Shown here one piece after another: positions 9,991 to 20,080 of a stretch of 23,339 nt of DNA. The notes under the pieces were generated by a model, which saw only the letters and a program-made list of their open reading frames with translations, was not told the origin of the DNA and searched no databases. Within the stretch, counting starts at the first letter, position 1. Each line of letters starts with the position of its first letter. This DNA is from Poteriospumella lacustris (Eukaryota > Sar > Chrysophyceae > Chromulinales > Dinobryaceae): NCBI GenBank assembly GCA_008000375.1, contig SMOI01000455.1:1-23339 (forward strand), given 5' to 3'. Made by a program: the position numbers and the translations under genes.

Positions 9991-11286
9991 TTTCCCGTTG
10001 TCTGCTATCGCGGCGATGAGCTTTGCCGAGACGTTTCTTTATTTGCTGTGTATCCCCTGTCGACCGAACCACCAATTGTCAAATGATTTTTATTTCTTTC
10101 CGTGTGCCAATCCTTCATCGACCACGTTCTCTGTCCTGTGCTTTTTGCTCTTTCTCTCCTTCGTGCCCGGGTCTATTGCAAACCACCCGTGCTCCTCTGT
10201 TCAAGACTGCCAGCCGAATTCGTGAACTGTTCATGTGTTTGCTCAATAACGGTTGACTCTCGTGTATAATCCATGTGCCGGTGAAGACGTCCCGTGATCA
10301 CTCCACCCTATCAGGAGCCTTTCATCCTGTGCGTGCTTATGGTGGCAGTGACAGTGGGGGGATGTAACTGGAATCCTCCTTTGTACATTTGTCGTTCTTT
10401 GGGTAAGAAGAGGAAGCTGTCGCTTCTTGGTCTTCTTCGGTCCCCTTCCTCCAACAACTGCATTACTTTACTTTGCCCCTCCCCCTCCCCGATATGACGT
10501 TACAAGTGTATTCGTTCTCATACTCGCACAGCGGTCTTTCATGGTGCTCTCTGGCCTTCTTTTTTGTTTTTCTTGTCTGTTTGCGTTGTTTTCTCGTTGG
10601 ACGTTGGTGTCTCTCATCTACGGTGGTAGATCACGTGGAAGCGATGGTCTGCTGTTGGTTCCAAATATATATATTTATACATACATATGTATATTGTGCA
10701 CACGGTCGCTGATTGTGTGGTGTGACTTGTCCCGCATATAAATCAACGGTTTGGTGTGCGTTGTCTGGTATTGCATTTTGTTTCTGTTTTTCTCGACTTT
10801 GTTTGTCTCCCGTCGTCGGTTCCCACCGCTTTCTTTTCTTTTTCTTTTCCTCCGTCACGACCCTCTTCCGCCCCTCTCCCGCGTTTCTTGCCCCCCCCCA
10901 CACCACCACCACCACCTTCTATCCCCCCTTTCACACGTTGGTCTTGTGTATACTATTTCAGTATCCGATTGCAGTGTACGTTTCATTTGAGCTGAATATT
11001 CTTTCCCAATAACCCTCATCCAAACCAACCCCGCTCCACGTTCAGTAGTCTCTTTATTTTTTCATCGTTTCTTTTATTTGGTGTGATATATCGCGTTGGT
11101 TGACGTTTGTCCGCCCGGCCGTCTTTCGCCTATCTGCTGCATGCGTCATGTTGCGGTGGATGGGTTCGTATCTGTGTGTGTTTCGTGTGTGTCTGTGTGA
11201 TTCTTTTGACTTCTCTTCTTTGGCGCGATCGATGTCTTCAACAGCTGCCATCCATCGACCATAGTCTCAGGCAGCCGTCGAGCTGA

Positions 11287-11306
11287 GGAAAGGAAAGGAA
11301 AGGAAA
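11287..11306 (+). repeat. (GGAAA)4 microsatellite
   Basis: Four exact GGAAA units form a purine-rich island inside otherwise pyrimidine-rich + strand sequence. Confidence 0.85.
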
Positions 11307-12336
11307 TCACCTGCGTTGTAGACCCGCATCGAAACGGTTGGTTTGTCTCAGGAGCAGCAACTGTACTTGGTAGGTCGAGCGTTTCCGTGTGCGAGTATTT
11401 TGATGCATCGTACTCCCCCACCCCACCCGTGTGAATCCCCCCTCTCCCCCAAAAGAAAAAGAAAAAGATGGGGGTAAAATTGTCACTTCCGTTTATTCAT
11501 CGTTGTTCGTTGATCCTTTCTGTTTGTTCGGTTCGTTTGTTGTGTGATGTTGTGCGTCGTTGGTGGTGTTGGTGTCGGTGTTGTCTGTCCTTGTCGGCAT
11601 CTTCGTCGTCGGTAAAACCGAAAAAAAGAAAAAGAAAACAAACGAATGCTCCGCATCGAGGAGGATGTCCGAATCCATCTAAGCGAGATGAGCAGACGCA
11701 CACACCAAGAAGGGTACGCGTAAGGAAAAACGCAACCAAATACCGCACTTGTCGTGGTACATGCTATGTGTTGTTACGTTGTCATACTGTTGGTTTTGTG
11801 ATGCGGTTCGTTGTTATAGGTTTGGGTATAAGTTGTGATTCGTTACAAAGCTGCCGCAATTGTGTGGTTCTCTCTCATCGTCCATGTCTATGTCTCTTGT
11901 TGATGCTCGGTCTCAATTCGTTCCTTGGTTGACGGTGTTCGTGTTGTTGGTTCTTTTCTTTGCTCTGCGTCACCCGTTGATTGCGTTTTGTTTGTTTTAC
12001 ACTTGCACCTTATGAGCTTGTAGGCTCCCTGCTACCCTCCCTTCCCCCACTCCCGTCGCCACCCGGTCCGTGATATATCGCTGATGATCGGTGATGAAAG
12101 GATGGAATGATGGAATGATCGTTTGCTATGTCCGGTTACCCACCACCCTGACTCCCCCCCCCCTGCCATCTGCTCTTCTTCCTCTCTCTTCCCCCTTCTC
12201 ATTATTTTCTTTTTTTCTCTGGCCCCGTGTGTGGAGTGGATTGTCGAACGAAGCGTATGTTGCTTCTTGTGCTCCTACGCGACACGGAAGAAGAGTGAGC
12301 ATCTCCGTGTTTCTCTCCTGTCCACCGCACATCATC

Positions 12337-12480
<144 letters not shown>

Positions 12481-12910
12481 GCGGGTGCTTGTTTGTCTCT
12501 CGCTCGGTCATTGCTGTCGCTGTGTGAGTCAGATGCGCCAGATGGTCGTCCGCATGTGGCCCTATTTTTCAGTAGATTTCTGAGTGCCCGTCCATGGCGC
12601 TGCCTCACATCTCCGTCGAAACCCAAAATATTGAATTCTCCAACACACAAACACACCGTCACTCGTTCTCCGTCTCTCTGTCTGTGTCTCCTGTATTTCT
12701 TCTTCTTGTTTTCTCTGTTTCTCTCGCCAGTTCTACCTTTCTCCCGCGTACCCCACCTACAACGCGTTCTTGCCCACTCACTCCTCTCCGTCCTACTTCT
12801 GTCATCCCTCCCACGTTTGTAGACGTAAGACGCTGTCGTTGTTAACGACGGGCGTGACATTGCCGTGGCCTCCTCGGCCGATGCAATTCCAGGCAGTAGC
12901 CTAGCTCTCT

Positions 12911-12976
12911 GCATCTCCCTCCCCCTCCCTCCTCGCTCACGGGGGAGGAGGGGGAGGAGGAGGGGGCTGCAGATGC
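12911..12976 (+). repeat. Polypyrimidine/polypurine hairpin with G-rich arm
   Basis: GCATCT at 12911 is mirrored by AGATGC ending at 12976. Between them a CCCTCCCCCTCC-type arm pairs with a G/A arm at 12941-12966 that contains three G5 runs and two GG runs. The element could fold as an imperfect long hairpin, an intramolecular triplex or a G-quadruplex. Confidence 0.75.
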
Positions 12977-13122
12977 TTCTTCGAAAATCTCTCGCTCGCT
13001 CACACTCCTTGGTTCTCGTATCCCCTCGCGTGTGTGGCCCTTCCCATCCCATTTCCTTTTTCTTTTCTGGTTCTTTTGAGCTCCTTCGGTAGCAGCTTCG
13101 CCTGGGTCTGCGTTGTGCGATC

Positions 13123-13128
13123 AATAAA
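13123..13128 (+). terminator. Candidate polyadenylation signal AATAAA
   Basis: A canonical hexamer in the + strand orientation lies 150 bp after the G-rich hairpin, followed by T/C-rich sequence. I saw no other AATAAA between the RNA-binding protein stop (8992) and this point, but use of this site would imply a 3' UTR above 4 kb, so it is only a candidate. Confidence 0.25.
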
Positions 13129-15700
13129 TTGACCTTCCTTCTTCTTCCTACCCGTCCCCTCCGCATCAGCGGGTTACATCCATCCCCCCTCTCTCCGCCA
13201 GGAATGGTTTTGCCTGTTCTTCCTTAGACACGTCGTGTGGTGTACTCTGCATCGTTCATACGGTCTCGTACGGCGTCCTCGTCGTACGTCCTACAGTTGT
13301 TTCTGGTCTGCTGTCGGAGCTGTTGGAGCCAGCATCGCTTTCCAGTGGTTTGTTTCTCCTTCATTCTTTCCCCATCCACCCATCCACCCATCCCCCTATC
13401 CCCCCCCATTTCCACTGTCGATTGATGGGGGGATTTACATGTGCGTCGATTATAGCTGACTGCCTCAGCGTCTGTCTGATTCCTCCCTCCAGGAACTGGC
13501 CACGGACAGCAGAAGGCTGGCGAAAAAACGTTCGTTTCTACACGTCGTTTTGGACGTGTGGACCGACCGTTGGCGGTCACCGTACATCATCGTTTTCTCT
13601 TAGAAGCCAAACATGTTTTCCACCCGATCCCCCCTGCTGTACACTTTCTTTCTGTCTTTCTCTCCCCCCTCCCAAGAACTCGTCCGAACTGCGCTGGTAT
13701 CGCACGAGTTTGAGGTTCTTCTGTGTTGTTGCTGCTGCTGTTTGTTGTCTCCTGTTGCCAGTTATGGTCGCCATCGTTCTGCTGCAATTTCTTCACTTCG
13801 CCACTCTCGCAGTTGCCTCTGCCTCTGTTGTCGACGGAAAATCATTTTGCTTGCGCCTTTCCTCCCTCGCTGTTCCGTTCACTCATTTGTGCTGCATTGG
13901 TATCTCCTCTTCGTCGTCTCTGTGTCTCTCTGTCTCTTGGTTTCTCACCCCTCCCACACTTCTCGCTCTTTCTCTCTGTTCCCCCTCATCCTTCTTCCTA
14001 GTTTATTACGTCGTGCATTTCTTTCCGCCCCCCTCTCCTTCTGATCGGTTGTCAAGAAGACCGTATCCAATGCTCGATTCTCGTTACTTTTTTTCTATCA
14101 TGCAGCAGCATCGTGGCTAGTTCGTCTTCATACACGTCCACCAGACACACACCACCAACGACCAATGAAACAGAAAAAGTGAGGAAAGAACGGTTCACCG
14201 TACCAGTGATGGTGACCAAAATGTCCACGGTAAAGTAGTAGTCTATTGTCGCCATGAATGTCTCGTCCGTGGCTCTCTCTCTGAATCACATGCGGTTCGT
14301 GCTCTCACTCTCTCCGGTGTGTATTCTTGGTGACGACCCACGCTCCTCTCTGTACATGTTGTGCAAGTTTTCTTCTTTTTCTGTTTCTGCTTTTCTTTTG
14401 GCTTGCGTTCTGTTTGTTGCTGCGGCTGCTTGTGGTTTATCTGACTGCCTCTTCTTCGTCGGCGTCGTCTCGTTGTGCCCCCCCCCCGCTGCGAGTAGGT
14501 GGGGTCTTCATGGCGTGTGACGATCATCGTCGCTATTGTCTCGGCTGCATACCTGTTCTGTGTTTGCTCATCGCGATTAGATCGAATTCTTTTTCTGTTT
14601 TTTCTTTGTTGATTGCGGACGTACACACGTTGGGTCATCTCTCACGACAGAACCCGCCCCCTTCGCTTCTTCGCCATACCAGGTCCAGGCATCGTTGGGT
14701 ATCTCTCACTCCTCACTTCATCGGTTGATTTGAAGCTCTTTATGACTTTCGTTTCTTTTCTCTCTTTTCTTTCGTGGATTTTCGCTGGTTTGGTTGTGGC
14801 TCTGCATTATTGCTCCGTCAGTTGTGAAGCTCACAGGCCTCGCATCTGACGGCCCTCTCTCGTTCACTCCACACATCTCTACTACGATAGCGTTGGTTTC
14901 CCACTGACTTTCATTCGTTCAGCCCCCCTCCTCCTCCTCCTCTCACACGACCTCGTCTTTCTGTTTCTCCAATATGTCACGTGTGGTGCGTGGTGTGGTC
15001 TCTCGTACTACGTTATGGCGTAGCGTTGTTTTGGTATTGTCTTCCACAGATGTTTGTTTTGTTACTCTTTCTCCCTCCGCGTTTGTTTCTATGAGGGGGT
15101 CGGGGGACAACTGGCGGCGACTCAGTGATGGATGCCGCCATCCCCCCACCCCCTCGTTCTTGCTGTCACCGCTGCACATCAAAATCAGTCAGACAGGATT
15201 GTGTCATACGTCATACATCGTGATTGTTCGTTCTCGCCTCTGTCTCGTAACTACACCCCCTCTCAATTGAATCTCGTCTCGTTCGAATTTCAGTCGTTCG
15301 TTCTCCACATTCACAGGGCGGAAGATTCTCTCTCCAAACACAGGTGCAAAGACGAGGCGCATGGAAGACTGAGTGTAGGTCGGCGAAGATTGTGGAAGCA
15401 ACTGCATTCAACCTACTAAGTTGTATACCCTTTAAGAGCGCCGAAGTGTTCACCAAGATGCTGTCGTGACACATCGCTGTGAAGAAAAAAGAAACAAAGA
15501 CACTGTACCGTGTATGAAGGAAGAAGGGCCGTCGCCACTGCACCAACTATCGACATCTGGTCGACAATGTGCCCTACAGATGGATATGTCCGACGCATGA
15601 CACCACTGGGCCTTTACAATGCTGCACTGAACAGATAAGTCGATTGCAGGGTGAGATACTCACCCGAGTGATAGTGTTCACTTGTCGACCAACACACCGT

Positions 15701-15748
15701 CCAGAAAACCATAGAAAACCATAGAAAACTGTAGAAAACCATAGAAAA
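15701..15748 (+). repeat. 10-bp tandem repeat, CCATAGAAAA units
   Basis: A partial CCAGAAAA is followed by CCATAGAAAA twice, CTGTAGAAAA, then CCATAGAAAA. The 10-bp A-tract period would favour intrinsic DNA curvature. Confidence 0.85.
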
Positions 15749-16033
15749 TGCAGATATGCATTGAAGCAAGCGTATTTGAATAGATTGTGATTGGGATAAG
15801 GATGTCGTTCATTTATATACATGACTACAATCGCAGATCGCCGACAGTATGCTACCGATGTTCTGTAACAACCCCCACAGCGTCAACAACCAAGCAAAAG
15901 CTCCAGCAACATGATAAGGGTATCGATGATTATCAGAGGTCCTATGGAAACAAAAATGCGATGATTGGAGTGTTGAACGAGGTATCAATGTAAGCGGTGG
16001 TGGTACCTTTCGTATATAGCACCGCTAGCAACC

Positions 16034-16056
16034 AAGAGCCGAATCGCCTGGCTCTT
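16034..16056. repeat. Short stem-loop, 7-bp arms
   Basis: AAGAGCC and GGCTCTT are perfect complements around a 9-nt loop. It is too small to class as an RNA gene and has no T-run beside it. Confidence 0.4.
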
Positions 16057-16807
16057 CGGAGAATTCATTTATAGTTTGGGATCAATTTCAGCCAAACCAT
16101 CTACAGCCGCAGAAGCAAAATCATTATGACAACAGACCTTGAACCCGACTGACTGCTATGTACAACTCACATTGAGACAAAAGCATCACAGGTGCGACAC
16201 GCTTTGCGCAGAGTAACCCCGCCTGCCTTCACCAAATCAGCAAGCCATGGTAGCAAAGAAAGAGCAAACAATCAGGGAACACCGTGAAAATACTAAACTC
16301 AGAGTCCCACTCGAAAGAGCTGGTGGTGTATGTTGTACATACGTAATGTATGTAGAAGTCACAAGTTGGAGGACGTGAAAGAGTGCTGATGACCAACCGA
16401 AAAAACAGAGTTGTTGGCGATTTCTTCAGCGTTATTAGAACTCTCTTTCCAATTCAATGCACTTTTCGTGGGAAAATCGTTCATTCACCTTTGATGATTC
16501 TCTTCAATGCGATCGCCGCAGCCTGAAAAAAGGAAACGGGAGCAGCCGCAGATGGGGAAAATGTGGGATTGTCTAGATATCTGGGACCTTGAAGTCTTGA
16601 GTGTGTCGCCTCTCGTGGCACTTGAAGCAACGGTGTGACGTTGACCTAAATTTCCCCACCTCCGAACCCCCTCGTGTCGGATTCTTCACTTCCCGAACAT
16701 TGTTTCTTCGTCAACCCACAAGTGAATGCAGCGAGACAGGAGAATATACCTCTTTTCCCCTTTCTAGTGTCTTCCTGTTCTTTTTAGATTTGTTTTGAAA
16801 GACCCAA

Positions 16808-17593
16808 ATGAACTCTGTTGAATCTTACCAAGGAAACTTCGCCACCACGAAATCCGTGGGCACCTTGTTCTCTCCGTGGGCGGACTCGTGGGGCTTACGG
16901 GGCGATCCATACCTTTGGGAAGAGCTTTCCGCCTTTTTGTCCAAGGAACCGCTTCCTGCTAGTGTTTCGCAATTGATGGCCTTGATTGAGAAGGCATTTT
17001 CTCAGCTAGTGGGAGTCAGCTTGTCCGAGGGCCCGTCGACCTATGTTGCTCGTTACGACCACGGTGGACTTTCCGGGGGATACGTTTCCTGTGAGTTTTG
17101 GAGGACAAAAGTTCTTGCCGAGCTTCACCGCCGATACTTATCCATCAAGTACACCGAGACCGCGAAGAGTCCCCGCATGATTGACAAGGCCTGCCGCTAT
17201 GAGCAATATCCTGGTGGATGCCGTTTTGGCGCAACATGCCGCTTCCATCACTCCAAACCTGTGGTCCATTTTGCCCCCTTTCGTCCGTCTCATGGTAATC
17301 ACGGCCGACAGACGGGTCAAGACACCAACGAGCTCAGCTTGGCCAAATCTCCTCGCTCTGTCTTCGATTCGTCGCTGCATCATCCTTCTGCTCTGCAGTT
17401 GTCCGCCCCATCAGCATCTCCTCCTTCCTTTTATTCGCCTTTGGACCAGCACTCTCCATGGCCTTCCTCGTCGTCCTCGATTTCCTCGTCGTCGTCGATG
17501 GGAACTTCTCCTCCCGCTGTTCCCTTTTTGCTGGGCAGAACCGATGCATCCCTTTCCTCAATCCTTTTTGGTGACTATTCAGTTCCTTTTTAA
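16808..17593 (+). CDS. CCCH zinc-finger protein
   Basis: Single exon, 261 aa. The ATG at 16808 is four codons after an in-frame TGA, so the start is fixed unless there is an upstream exon. One CCCH finger is complete: Cys129, Cys138, Cys144 and His148, spacing C-x8-C-x5-C-x3-H, as in RNA-binding CCCH proteins. Residues ~28-110 look like a compact folded domain (GLRGDPYLWEEL, then YVARYDHGGLSGGYVS and EFWRTKVLAELHRRY) that I cannot name. The C-terminal ~100 residues are Ser/Pro-rich with a poly-Ser stretch and are probably disordered. The likely role is binding of mRNA or another RNA, inferred from the finger alone. Codon use is less GC-rich than in the phosphatase or Kelch genes. Confidence 0.87.
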   Translation: MNSVESYQGNFATTKSVGTLFSPWADSWGLRGDPYLWEELSAFLSKEPLPASVSQLMALIEKAFSQLVGVSLSEGPSTYVARYDHGGLSGGYVSCEFWRTKVLAELHRRYLSIKYTETAKSPRMIDKACRYEQYPGGCRFGATCRFHHSKPVVHFAPFRPSHGNHGRQTGQDTNELSLAKSPRSVFDSSLHHPSALQLSAPSASPPSFYSPLDQHSPWPSSSSSISSSSSMGTSPPAVPFLLGRTDASLSSILFGDYSVPF

Positions 17594-17902
17594 GAATTCA
17601 ACGCAAGAAAACACTTCAGTGCTGTGTGAAATTTGATGACCCTTTGGTGCTTCAATGATCCTTTTTCCCTCGCCTGTTGGTGAAGCATCTATTAGTCTTT
17701 TTTTTTATTGCCGCTTGAAGTTGCGGTCATTATCAGAGTTATTCCAACCATCATTGATCAACCAAATTTTATCACACATCCCAATCACGGAACTGTCCGT
17801 CCTTTTCGTTGCTCTTGACTATTTGTTGTTTTTTTTCTTTTGTCAATGCTGATGGACCGCTGTTGTCGCTTTTCCCCCCATATGCCATTCTCGCAGCTCA
17901 TC

Positions 17903-17908
17903 AATAAA
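17903..17908 (+). terminator. Candidate polyadenylation signal of CCCH gene
   Basis: AATAAA lies 310 nt after the CCCH stop codon in the coding orientation, with T-rich sequence around it. Position and orientation fit a 3' end, but use is inferred. Confidence 0.45.
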
Positions 17909-18124
17909 ACGCAACTTTTATATATACAACGACTCGCTTCACTTCTCGTTGTGAAGTATTTCACATATCTCCTCGTGTCACACCTTCTTTGTGAATTGAT
18001 GTGCTCTTGTTCAGATACCTTGCACTGGTGTTCTCCTTTCCTTCTTGGCCTGTTTTGTCTCTTTTGTCGTGGTTCGTTATGGCTCTTGTTTTAGATCACG
18101 ATATATGCGTTGCCATGTATCAAC

Positions 18125-18197
18125 GTGACGCTGGGGGAGAGCTCATCTACCCTGAGACAAAGTGACGCTGGGGGGAGCTCCTCTACCCTGAGACAAA
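18125..18197 (+). repeat. Tandem duplication, two 36-37 bp units
   Basis: The unit starts GTGACGCTGGGGG and ends CTACCCTGAGACAAA. The copies at 18125-18161 and 18162-18197 differ by one base of length and a few substitutions, and a third copy begins (GTGA) at 18198. No coding frame is associated. Confidence 0.9.
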
Positions 18198-20080
18198 GTG
18201 AGCACCCTAAATGTGTCAACAGTGGTTGATGTCCGAGTGTTGATTTATCGTCTCTCCCTTCGCCCCTACGTTCTGTTGATTTTTGTGCTCAAGCTTCTTG
18301 TGATTTTCGTTGATTCTTTCGTCGCGACCATGATCTTCTGTTCGTTACCAAGATTCATTATGATTTCTACTGTTGTTACTATGCTGATTTGGCACTGTTG
18401 TGTGTTTTTTTGCCGTCCAAGGGGTGTTCTACTGCTCTCCATGCCAATGGCAACTGCCTTCTCTCTGTTGACGATTCATTTTGCACTCTCCCGGATGATG
18501 CATGACATTTCCTATCGTTAAGTCGATTGAAGACTTATGTTCCGAAAGGACCGCACGCATTCCCGTCAAGCTGCATCTGCATGTTGAGTTCCCCATGCTA
18601 TTAAACCTCTAGTAACACGTCGAAAGGTTGTTGAGTTCTTGTGCCCGCAGCTATGTGCCTTTCATCTTTCTGCATGTGCGTTATGTTTTATTTGGATGAC
18701 AGTTTTATTTTTCCTACCCAAATTTGTTCAGATTGTTATGGCTTCAGATGTTGTATTTACCATGGTCGAATCGTGTGAAAATACGGTTCCCGCCCTGATC
18801 TTCTCTCCACCGATGAAGGGCACGGTGATATGTTATCGTTGCCCACAAATTGCTTCGTTGCGCGTTGAAGTGGGTCCGTGAATCCCGGGATGGATAACGG
18901 AGTGTCTCCGCATACGGATTCGTATATCCGATAGTTGAACGTTGTTCTCAATTTGTTTCATCCAGTTTCCCCGCCAAAAGATGTTCATCAGATACTGTTT
19001 GATCAATCGATTGCAGTCCTGATGGATTGCTCGACTGTGTACTGTTTGCACGCGTCATGGGGCTCTTCCCTCTGCATCGATTCTTTCCTATAACTTGTTT
19101 TCTGTTGAAGTTCCATTACAACGCTGCCCCCTCACCAGATGGCGCTCTCGAACCGTCTCCTTCTGTTGCTTTCCCCATACAAACCTCACACTCCTCTCCA
19201 ACTATGATTTCGGTTCCTTTGTCGCATTTCTCGCATTTCTTCTTCGTTCTGCTGCTGTTCCTCCATGCTTCATCAAAATTGTTTGTCCGATGCTTCGGAC
19301 GACCTCTCATCATCATTGCGAACATATATATATCCACCTTTTAGCAAAGCAAGCAACTTGTAGTTATTTCGGTTTGAACTCCTCTGGTTTCTTGTCTTTC
19401 ATCGACGTTTTCCCAGTGGCCTGTGCATGTAATGTGTACTTCCACTACCTGCGTCGGTATTGGATTGCCGACATGGCACCTGCTAGTAGGAGCAAAGAAG
19501 ACTGGCTTTCTGCATATTGTAAAAGTTCTCTTTTAAATGGACCCGGCAATCCAAGTCCACAGTCTGCGTTGGCGCTGATGGTTCGTCACGGTTTCAGAAG
19601 GACAAAGACTTCATACTAGGCCACCTCATGGCATATCCCAGCTCTGTTTATTATCCTGCGATCAAAACCATACCCACGTCATACCGAGGAATCAGCACAC
19701 GCCCACTCTACACGCAGGTACTGGGTTTCGCTGACAGTTGCGCATAGCTGGTCTATTGCTATCTCCAACTGGATGTGGAAATCCTCCTGAGGCCTCACTT
19801 TTATTCCGCACGGTCGTATTTTATAGTACACTGCACTGTCAGGTGTGCACACACTACACTTGAAGCACACCAGAAGCGTTGGAACTGTAGATACAAAACA
19901 AAAATGAAACGGCAGTATGCCAACTCTTCTCTGCTGGCACGACCGAGGTATTTGGAGCCAACTTTCCCTGCTTCTCTCGAGGTGCCTACTAAACTACAGC
20001 ATCCAGTGCCACTTGACAATTGGGATGTGCTTATCTGTGAATGCGGGGTATACATTCGAGTAATACCCACGTCGCATAGT

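Larger units (their letters stand above)
15401..16807. other. Purine-leaning intergenic region upstream of CCCH gene
   Basis: No supported gene. Composition changes from pyrimidine-rich to purine-rich on the + strand near 15.4 kb; in the 60-base line at 15481 I count 42 purines. The last ~100 bp before 16808 are T/C-rich and probably hold the 5' UTR of the CCCH gene. A 10-bp tandem repeat (15701-15748) and a small stem-loop (16034-16056) are the only ordered elements seen. Confidence 0.6.
17594..20080. other. Intergenic region between CCCH and Kelch genes
   Basis: The first part is T-rich and probably the CCCH 3' UTR and flank. Open stretches such as 18198-18521 (hydrophobic because T-rich) and 19095-19619 show no domain and no GC3 bias, so they are not called. 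A 37-bp tandem duplication lies at 18125-18197. The final few hundred bases have balanced composition and presumably contain the Kelch gene promoter; no clear motif is seen. Confidence 0.6.

Noticed and set aside
13323-14120. 265-codon plus-strand frame
   Set aside because: Leu/Ser/Cys/Phe-rich translation of pyrimidine-rich DNA; no domain or conserved motif.
16034-16056. Possible tRNA or other structured RNA at a stem-loop
   Set aside because: Only a single 7-bp stem is present, without the D- and T-arm features of a tRNA. I found no convincing tRNA, rRNA or spliceosomal RNA elsewhere in the window.
18198-18521. Hydrophobic 107-codon plus-strand frame resembling a membrane protein
   Set aside because: The hydrophobicity follows from T-rich codons, and no family motif or coding bias is seen.
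19095-19619. 174-codon plus-strand frame before the Kelch gene
   Set aside because: No recognisable domain, and composition is like the surrounding non-coding DNA. It could be an unrecognised small gene, but nothing supports this.
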